Source of the DNA: DATIJC01 sp035479015
GTDB taxonomy: Bacteria > Patescibacteriota > Microgenomatia > UBA1400 > UBA12028
NCBI GenBank assembly: GCA_035479015.1
Contig: DATIJC010000025.1
Span: 1-6,556, forward strand
Direction: 5' to 3'
Length of the DNA stretch: 6,556 nucleotides
Shown here: in pieces, positions 1 to 3,575 of the stretch
How positions within the stretch are numbered: position 1 is the first letter of the stretch
How the letters are laid out: the number at the start of each line of letters is the position of its first letter
Made by a program: the position numbers and the translations under genes
The notes under the pieces: model-generated
What the model saw: the letters and a program-made list of their open reading frames with translations, nothing else
The model's database searches: none
What the model was told of the DNA's origin: nothing

Positions 1-30
1 TATTGTCATAGAGAAAACAAGGGATACTTA

Positions 31-366
31 ATGAAATCACTTTTAGTTAACGTGGATGATCATGGAATCAAGTATCAATGTCTAGCTTTCGTATGCCCTG
101 GTTGTGCATTAAACGGCGGCACTGGTCTACATATGCTTCCAGTGAATACGGATCAAAAGTCCCCAGCTTGGGATTGGGATGGAAATACTGAGGCTCCTAC
201 TATCAGTCCATCAATTCTAACAGGGAAAGATGACGACGCTCATCGTTGCCACAGTTTTCTCACAGCTGGAGTTTTCAATTTTCTAGACGATTGCGTACAT
301 GATCTAAAAGGTCAGAGTGTTCAGATGCCAGATCTACCAGAGTGGTTTATTGAAGAGCGGACATGA
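31..366 (+). CDS. DUF6527-like small putative metal-binding protein
   Basis: This is a 111-aa protein of unknown biochemical role. The ATG follows an AAGGGA ribosome site about 6 bases upstream. The sequence shows a CPGC pair (C22, C25) followed by H34, a WDWDGN segment (47-52), a PTISPSIL segment (56-63), an RCH (C73, H74), and a late DxxxH-type segment (D87, H90) ahead of LKGQSVQMPDLPEW. From memory this order (CxxC, W-x-W-D-G, PT-x-SPSI, CH, DCxHxLxGQxVxxP) matches the DUF6527 family found in many phages and bacteria. The conserved Cys/His residues suggest a bound metal such as zinc, but that is inference. Its stop overlaps the next start (ATGA), so it is probably translated in one operon with the genes downstream. 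No signal peptide or membrane segment is visible, so it is presumably cytoplasmic. Confidence 0.82.
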   Translation: MKSLLVNVDDHGIKYQCLAFVCPGCALNGGTGLHMLPVNTDQKSPAWDWDGNTEAPTISPSILTGKDDDAHRCHSFLTAGVFNFLDDCVHDLKGQSVQMPDLPEWFIEERT

Positions 367-470
367 AACTCTTCGACGACTACTACATGTTCGAACTAGG
401 ACCATTTCGTTGTAGGCGATCATTGTTGTGGCAGGATTGGTGGATGGGCGTATTTAATCGAGGGAGGTAG
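363..470 (+). CDS. Small Trp/aromatic-rich hypothetical protein, 35 aa
   Basis: A 35-codon ORF starts on an ATG that overlaps the preceding stop as ATGA and ends at the TAG at 468-470, directly before the next gene. The product begins MKLFDDYYMFELGPF and contains LLWQDWWMGVFNRGR, with three tryptophans and many aromatic residues. There is no clear membrane helix and no recognised family. Support comes from its placement: it exactly fills the space between two genes in a tightly packed operon, and the ATGA overlap suggests translational coupling. Its own Shine-Dalgarno is weak (GAAGAG, inside the upstream gene). It could be a genuine small phage protein or a chance ORF that bridges translation to the next gene. 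No function is proposed. Confidence 0.5.
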   Translation: MKLFDDYYMFELGPFRCRRSLLWQDWWMGVFNRGR

Positions 471-472
471 TA

Positions 473-586
473 ATGGCTACATCTAAGAAACGAATTAGGG
501 ACGGTTGGCCATGGATATTGGCTGCCGTTATTCTAGCTTTGCTCATTGGTTTTGCTGAATACTACGCAATTCTACACACTAATTAG
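473..586 (+). CDS. Small single-pass membrane protein, 37 aa
   Basis: A 37-codon ORF starts 2 bases after the preceding stop, with a strong AGGGAGG ribosome site ending about 6 bases upstream. The N-terminus is basic (MATSKKRIRDG). A hydrophobic stretch follows at about residues 12-29 (WPWILAAVILALLIGFA), long enough for one membrane-spanning helix, then a short EYYAILHTN tail. The positive-inside rule predicts a cytoplasmic N-terminus. The strong ribosome site and tight spacing to both neighbours support it as a real gene. No family is recognised. Small membrane proteins of this size are common in phage accessory regions, and some act in superinfection exclusion or as holin-like proteins, but nothing here allows that assignment. 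The TAG stop overlaps the ribosome site of the helicase gene. Confidence 0.65.
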   Translation: MATSKKRIRDGWPWILAAVILALLIGFAEYYAILHTN

Positions 587-596
587 GAGGTGAGTA

Positions 597-1799
597 ATGG
601 AGCTGATGACCCATCAGTTGAATGCCAGCAGACAGCTGGAGAGTGGAAAGATTCTATACGGCGCGGTTGGCATTGGGAAGTCAGCTACCGTACTCGACTA
701 CTACACACGAGAAGAAAGTCCGAGAGATATCTATGTCATCACTACAGCTAAAAAACGTGACTCTGGAGATTGGGAGAGAGAGGCTGCTCAGTTCGGAATT
801 GGTAGAGAACGATCTTGCACAACTCATGGGACAATTACGGTTGATTCCTGGAATAACATTGGGCAATATCGTGACGTTGTCAACGCATTCTTCGTTTTCG
901 ACGAGCAGCGTGTTGTTGGTCATGGAGTTTGGGTCAGACGATTCATTACGATCGCCAGAGCAAACCATTGGGTACTCCTCTCCGCCACTCCAGGCGATAC
1001 TTGGCTCGATTATGGACCAGTCTTCGTCGCCAACGGATTCTACAAAAACCTAACTGAGTTCAAGAGGGCTCATGTTATCTATCGAGCATACGTCCACTAT
1101 CCAGTAGTTGAGGGTTATATAAATGAGACCAAGCTGGAGCTACTCCGTAACCACATACTGGTGGAAATGCCCTACCTGCGGTTATCTAAACAGCATCTCA
1201 ATTACATCGACGTTGGTTATAATCACCAGGAAGCACAACGGATACGAAGAGATAGATGGAACACTGTTGAACAACGTCCCATTAGAGATGCGGCGGAAAT
1301 GTGGCGGCTCCTGCGGAGGGTTAATAACTCTGATCCTTCACGTCTTGAAGCAGTCAGATTCCTGATGAAGGCTCATCCAAGGCTCATCATCTTCTACAAT
1401 TTCAACTATGAATTGGAGATTTTGAGGAGCCTTAAGGATGAGATTGAGGTGGCGGAATGGAACGGCCACAAGCACGAATTGGTGCCATTGACAGACCGTT
1501 GGGTGTACCTGGTGCAGTATGTTTCAGGCGCTGAAGGCTGGAATTGTACGTCCACAGATGCCATGATTCTGTACTCTTTGACGTACTCTTTTAAGAATTT
1601 TGAGCAGGCTAGAGGGCGAATTGATCGACTCGATTCTACGTTCATGGATCTGTATTATTACATTTTTGTGTCAAATCTGGAGGTAGACGTTGCAGTACGC
1701 AAATCTTTGGGTCAAAAACAGTCTTTCAACGAACGCAAGTATTTGAAGGAAAAAGTGGGTAAAAACGAGGGAATTTTAGAGGGAATTTCGGCAAATTGA
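597..1799 (+). CDS. SF2 DEAD/SNF2-like DNA helicase
   Basis: This is a 400-aa superfamily 2 helicase or ATP-dependent DNA translocase with both RecA-like lobes. A GGAGG site 8 bases before the ATG sets the start. Visible motifs in order: an N-terminal Q-motif-like MTHQL (4-8), Walker A GAVGIGKS (22-29), Walker B FVFDEQR (99-105; the box reads DEQR, not DEAD or DEAH), motif III LLSATPGD (127-134), motif V SGAEGWN (310-316) and motif VI QARGRIDR (337-344) with its arginine finger. All catalytic residues expected for ATP hydrolysis are present, so it is probably active. The length suits the compact phage helicases that accompany replication modules. The last 30 or so residues are charged and lie outside the core. 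It closes the first gene run and is followed by the only long non-coding gap. Whether it unwinds forks, branched DNA or RNA cannot be told from sequence. Confidence 0.9.
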   Translation: MELMTHQLNASRQLESGKILYGAVGIGKSATVLDYYTREESPRDIYVITTAKKRDSGDWEREAAQFGIGRERSCTTHGTITVDSWNNIGQYRDVVNAFFVFDEQRVVGHGVWVRRFITIARANHWVLLSATPGDTWLDYGPVFVANGFYKNLTEFKRAHVIYRAYVHYPVVEGYINETKLELLRNHILVEMPYLRLSKQHLNYIDVGYNHQEAQRIRRDRWNTVEQRPIRDAAEMWRLLRRVNNSDPSRLEAVRFLMKAHPRLIIFYNFNYELEILRSLKDEIEVAEWNGHKHELVPLTDRWVYLVQYVSGAEGWNCTSTDAMILYSLTYSFKNFEQARGRIDRLDSTFMDLYYYIFVSNLEVDVAVRKSLGQKQSFNERKYLKEKVGKNEGILEGISAN

Positions 1800-1803
1800 A
1801 AAA

Positions 1804-1820
1804 GTGTCAAAAAATGACAC
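1804..1820. repeat. Perfect inverted repeat GTGTCA-A5-TGACAC
   Basis: Two 6-base arms, GTGTCA (1804-1809) and TGACAC (1815-1820), flank an AAAAA spacer, 7 bases after the helicase stop codon. No T-run follows, so it does not read as an intrinsic terminator. The symmetric arms fit a site for a dimeric DNA-binding protein. The right arm is part of the TGACACAC motif repeated elsewhere in the window. Confidence 0.5.
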
Positions 1821-1829
1821 ACAAATGAA
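1814..1829 (+). repeat. 16-base exact direct repeat, copy 1 (ATGACACACAAATGAA)
   Basis: This 16-base string recurs exactly at 4119-4134, inside the polymerase-like gene. A 16-base match is not expected by chance in a window this size (roughly 0.005 expected for even base composition). It contains the TGACACAC octamer. Confidence 0.5.
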
Positions 1830-1851
1830 AGTATCATGAAAGGTGCATAAT

Positions 1852-1897
1852 GGTACAAAAAACGGGGTTAAAAGGGTACAAACGAGGACAAACTGGG
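1852..1897 (+). repeat. Three degenerate GG(T)ACAAAC direct repeats
   Basis: GGTACAAA occurs at 1852-1859 and 1875-1882, 23 bases apart. A shortened GGACAAAC follows at 1886-1893. Each is followed within a few bases by a G cluster (CGGGG, CGAGG, CTGGG). The arrangement is iteron- or operator-like. It is short and imperfect, so function is unproven. Confidence 0.35.
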
Positions 1898-1932
1898 TGT
1901 GTGTCAAAAACCATTTTTTTCGAGTATAAAAG

Positions 1933-2020
1933 TCTTTGGAAAAAATCATAGTATAATATTTTTCCGCCCGCGTAGTAAGGGTGTATGAAGTTAAAATTCC
2001 TGGCAAGTTCTTTGGAAAAA
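1933..2020 (+). repeat. 12-base direct repeat pair TCTTTGGAAAAA
   Basis: Exact copies lie at 1933-1944 and 2009-2020, 76 bases apart. Both are followed by similar A/T-rich sequence (ATCATAGTATAA and TTTATGACATTT). They may mark a duplicated regulatory block upstream of the nuclease/polymerase gene run. Confidence 0.4.
1952..1957 (+). promoter_or_regulatory. Possible -10 element TATAAT, no matching -35
   Basis: A perfect TATAAT is present, but the bases 16-18 upstream (AAAGTC region) do not resemble TTGACA and there is no TGn extension. It sits about 200 bases before the first downstream start codon. In A/T-rich DNA such a hexamer can be chance, so this is a weak call. Confidence 0.2.
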
Positions 2021-2056
2021 TTTATGACATTTGACACACTTTTTTGAAGGCCAGGA
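1998..2056 (+). repeat. Inverted repeat TCCTGGC / GCCAGGA with A5/T5 inner arms
   Basis: Arms at 1998-2004 and 2050-2056 are exact reverse complements. Inside them, TTC (2008-2010) can pair with GAA (2046-2048), and AAAAA (2016-2020) with TTTTT (2041-2045). Together they could form a long interrupted stem around a TTTATGACATTTGACACAC loop. It may be an RNA structure in the leader or a bipartite protein-binding site. Pairing is read by eye, with no energy calculation. Confidence 0.4.
2032..2039 (+). repeat. TGACACAC octamer, third intergenic copy
   Basis: Part of ATTTGACACAC. Other copies are at 1815-1822, 1899-1906 (minus strand), 2815-2822 (minus), 4120-4127 and 6271-6278. The overlapping TTGACA (2031-2036) matches a -35 hexamer, but no -10 lies at the right distance. 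Confidence 0.4.
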
Positions 2057-2059
2057 GAT

Positions 2060-2088
2060 TTGTAATCGATTGTCCTACTTTGTATACA
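2060..2088 (+). promoter_or_regulatory. Weak candidate promoter for the nuclease/polymerase genes
   Basis: TTGTAA (2060-2065) and TATACA (2083-2088) are separated by 17 bases. Each matches 4 of 6 bases of the sigma70-type consensus. The placement, about 70 bases before the next start codon, is right for a promoter, but the match is poor and may be chance. Confidence 0.2.
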
Positions 2089-2145
2089 TAATTTAGTCCG
2101 TTATGCGGCTTTCATTCCCTGGATTTCCCTTTTGTCCGTATTTTG

Positions 2146-2154
2146 AAAGGAGGG
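2146..2154 (+). promoter_or_regulatory. Ribosome site AAAGGAGGG that decides the ATG at 2158
   Basis: A near-perfect Shine-Dalgarno ends 3-4 bases before ATG 2158. The in-frame TTG at 2143 would lie upstream of and overlapping this site, so the ATG is the better start. Confidence 0.75.
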
Positions 2155-2157
2155 CGT

Positions 2158-2673
2158 ATGCCTCCAGCTTCAGTTATTCAAGAAGTTTGGGTTACAATCA
2201 AAGAGTTCCCAGATTATTCTGTCAGCAATCTTGGACGAGTTCACAACGATAGGCTAAATCGATATCTAACACCGAGTCAAAACAACTATGGACATCTGAG
2301 AGTTGCGTTTACTCCGATGCGCATCACTCGTTCAGTTGCTCTTCTCGTAGCTGAGAATTTTGTCGAGCCTCCAGACAATATTTCAGATTCGGTTATTGTT
2401 CTGGATGGGGATCTAACTAACGTAGCTTTTTTTAATCTTGCTTGGCGACCTAGGTGGTATGCATATCAGTATGCTCAACAACTTCGTCGACCAATTCGTT
2501 TACACTTCAAAAATCTGCATGTTCGGAATGATGATACCAAAGTTGTGTATGAATCAATATTGGCTGCTGCCAAAGCGGAAGGACTTTTACTTGATGATAT
2601 CTGGGACTCAGTCAACACTGGAAGACGGATTTATCCGTACCATCACAAGTTCAAAATTTGGGAGAGAGTATGA
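2158..2673 (+). CDS. NUMOD4/HNH-like protein with degenerate HNH site
   Basis: This 171-aa protein resembles free-standing homing-endonuclease-like phage proteins. Residues 8-50 form a NUMOD4 domain (EVWVTIKEFPDYSVSNLGRV, then a YGHLRVAF strand). An HNH_3-like core follows: VALLVAENFVEPP (60-72), VIVLDGDLTN (79-88) and NLAWRPRW (93-100). At 127-168 a NUMOD1-like segment (VYESILAAAKAEG...IW) suggests a DNA-binding helix-turn-helix. In active HNH members the second block reads VNHIDGN. Here the position of that catalytic histidine is V81, so nuclease activity is doubtful. From memory, the NLxWRPRW...Y version is widespread in phages, which suggests a retained non-cutting DNA-binding role, though it could be a decayed homing enzyme. 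It is the first gene after the control region. Confidence 0.8.
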   Translation: MPPASVIQEVWVTIKEFPDYSVSNLGRVHNDRLNRYLTPSQNNYGHLRVAFTPMRITRSVALLVAENFVEPPDNISDSVIVLDGDLTNVAFFNLAWRPRWYAYQYAQQLRRPIRLHFKNLHVRNDDTKVVYESILAAAKAEGLLLDDIWDSVNTGRRIYPYHHKFKIWERV

Positions 2674-2743
2674 TCTAGCATCGCAAACAAGGATTGTAAT
2701 GAGAAGGAGTCACATTTTCACACAATTCATCCCATTCTTTTTT

Positions 2744-2750
2744 GGAGGTG
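2744..2750 (+). promoter_or_regulatory. Ribosome site GGAGGTG that decides the ATG at 2753
   Basis: GGAGG (2744-2748) lies 4 bases before ATG 2753. An alternative in-frame ATG at 2699 has a weaker AAGGA (2689-2693) and would add 18 residues that do not look like the nuclease family. Confidence 0.65.
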
Positions 2751-2752
2751 AC

Positions 2753-3046
2753 ATGCGCAAAGAATCGGTGTATCGTTCTGAGCTGGTTCAAAGAATTGAA
2801 GACAGATTCCCTGGGTGTGTCATCGTTCCAACAGACCCACAGCGTCAGCAAGGAATTCCAGACATCGTTATTTTGTTTAAGAAGGTTTGGGCAATTCTCG
2901 AATTGAAGCGAGCGACTAATGCTGCTCGTCGACCAAACCAAACATTCTTCGTAGACAAATTCAACGACATGTCTTTTGCTGCTGTCATTTATCCCGAGAA
3001 TGAGGAGCGCGTTCTCAATGATCTTCAATCAACACTCGGGCTTTAG
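2753..3046 (+). CDS. VRR-NUC-like PD-(D/E)XK nuclease
   Basis: This 97-aa single-domain nuclease is of the PD-(D/E)XK fold, closest by eye to the VRR-NUC group that includes small phage Holliday-junction-resolvase-like enzymes. The signature is clear: RQQGIPDIVI with D37, then the strand WAILELK with E50 and K52, then NQTFFVDKF with Q64 following the core. An N-terminal helix (SVYRSELVQRIEDRF) precedes a typical beta strand VIVPTD. All three metal-binding/catalytic positions are present, so activity is likely. The substrate is inferred to be branched or structured DNA. The length is normal for the minimal family. The 3' end overlaps the next nuclease gene by 29 bases, so the two are likely co-translated. 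The start could instead be the ATG at 2699. Confidence 0.85.
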   Translation: MRKESVYRSELVQRIEDRFPGCVIVPTDPQRQQGIPDIVILFKKVWAILELKRATNAARRPNQTFFVDKFNDMSFAAVIYPENEERVLNDLQSTLGL

Positions 3047-3575
3047 TGGACGGCATGCTTTTCTGAGTCCAAGTAATTATCATTGGCTTGGATACAACGA
3101 CGAAAAACTTGAAGCTCGATACTTTGCAGCCAAAGCTGCTCGTCGTGGAACAGATCTTCATGATCTAGCCCACAAAGCAATTCGTCTTGGTGTCAAACTT
3201 TCCAGAGCAAATCAAGCATTGTCGACATATGTTGGTGATGCAATTCAGTATGGAATGAACTGTGAACAAGTTCTGTACTACTCAGAAAATTGTTTTGGTT
3301 CAGCTGATACCATTTCGTTCCGTAGAAACAAACTTAGAATCCATGACTTAAAAACTGGGATCGTTCAAACTTCAATGAAGCAACTCGAAGTTTACGCAGC
3401 GCTTTTTTGTTTAGAGTATGGCGTCGATCCTTACAGTATTGAAATTGAACTTAGAATCTATCAACGTGATGAGATTCGAGTTTATGAGCCACCTTCGGAG
3501 GCGATAGCAAACATCATGGAAATAATCGTAGACTTCGATCAACAAATCGAACGAATTGAGGAGGCCCGTTGGTAG
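3018..3575 (+). CDS. RecB/Cas4-like PD-(D/E)XK exonuclease
   Basis: This 185-aa protein carries the ordered motifs of the RecB/Cas4 branch of PD-(D/E)XK nucleases. It has an N-terminal FLSPSNYHWL (15-24), GTDLHDLAH with H48, CFGSAD with D97, IHDLKTG with D110 and K112, and QLEVYAALF with Q122 and Y126. All catalytic positions are present. I see no four-cysteine iron-sulfur cluster like that of full Cas4. The ATG at 3018 was chosen because it is the last in-frame start before the FLSPS motif and has GAGGAG 10 bases upstream. ATGs at 2976 and 3000 are alternatives and would deepen the overlap with the VRR-NUC gene. Its likely role is end-processing in phage recombination or replication, or host DNA degradation. 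It overlaps the next gene by 7 bases. Confidence 0.82.
   Translation: MIFNQHSGFSGRHAFLSPSNYHWLGYNDEKLEARYFAAKAARRGTDLHDLAHKAIRLGVKLSRANQALSTYVGDAIQYGMNCEQVLYYSENCFGSADTISFRRNKLRIHDLKTGIVQTSMKQLEVYAALFCLEYGVDPYSIEIELRIYQRDEIRVYEPPSEAIANIMEIIVDFDQQIERIEEARW
3558..3564 (+). promoter_or_regulatory. Ribosome site GAGGAGG that decides a TTG start at 3569
   Basis: The site sits 4 bases before TTG 3569. The 908-codon frame has no ATG until codon 60. The conserved-looking N-terminal segment (HYGILRKSGRYPWGSG, residues 12-27) lies upstream of that ATG, so the TTG is well supported. Confidence 0.75.

Larger units (their letters stand above)
1800..2157. other. Repeat-dense A/T-rich non-coding control region
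   Basis: No plausible gene is seen on either strand in this stretch of about 358 bases. It separates the helicase from the nuclease/polymerase gene run. It is A/T-rich, with many A and T tracts. It holds a perfect GTGTCA/TGACAC inverted repeat, three GG(T)ACAAAC repeats, a 12-base direct repeat TCTTTGGAAAAA, a 7-bp TCCTGGC/GCCAGGA inverted repeat and three copies of TGACACAC. Weak promoter-like hexamers also occur. The simplest reading is the promoter/operator region for the genes starting at 2158. An origin of replication with short iterons is an alternative. The minus-strand ORFs here show no family resemblance. Confidence 0.6.

Noticed and set aside
681..968. 95-aa minus-strand ORF inside the helicase gene
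   Set aside because: It lies antisense to Walker A-B coding sequence whose motifs are intact, and no family pattern is seen.
622..1053. 143-aa plus-strand ORF overlapping the helicase in another frame
   Set aside because: The overlapping frame holds the full set of SF2 motifs; this one holds none and lacks a ribosome site.
1804..1820. Intrinsic terminator after the helicase
   Set aside because: The stem is only 6 bp, A/T-containing, and no T-run follows it.
2031..2036. TTGACA as a -35 promoter box
   Set aside because: No TATAAT-like hexamer lies 15-19 bases downstream. It is better explained as part of the TGACACAC repeat.
1776..2037. Minus-strand ORFs of 76 and 67 aa across the non-coding region
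   Set aside because: They run through A/T tracts and repeats, give Phe/Thr-rich translations without a domain, and oppose the direction of all other genes.
2438..2752. Upstream extension of the VRR-NUC-like gene to 2438
   Set aside because: It would overlap the NUMOD4 gene by over 200 bases. The strong ribosome site at 2744 and the family N-terminus support 2753.
3018..3575. CRISPR adaptation gene (cas4)
   Set aside because: There is no array, no cas1/cas2 and no visible iron-sulfur cysteine set. General RecB/Cas4-like phage nuclease is the safer call.
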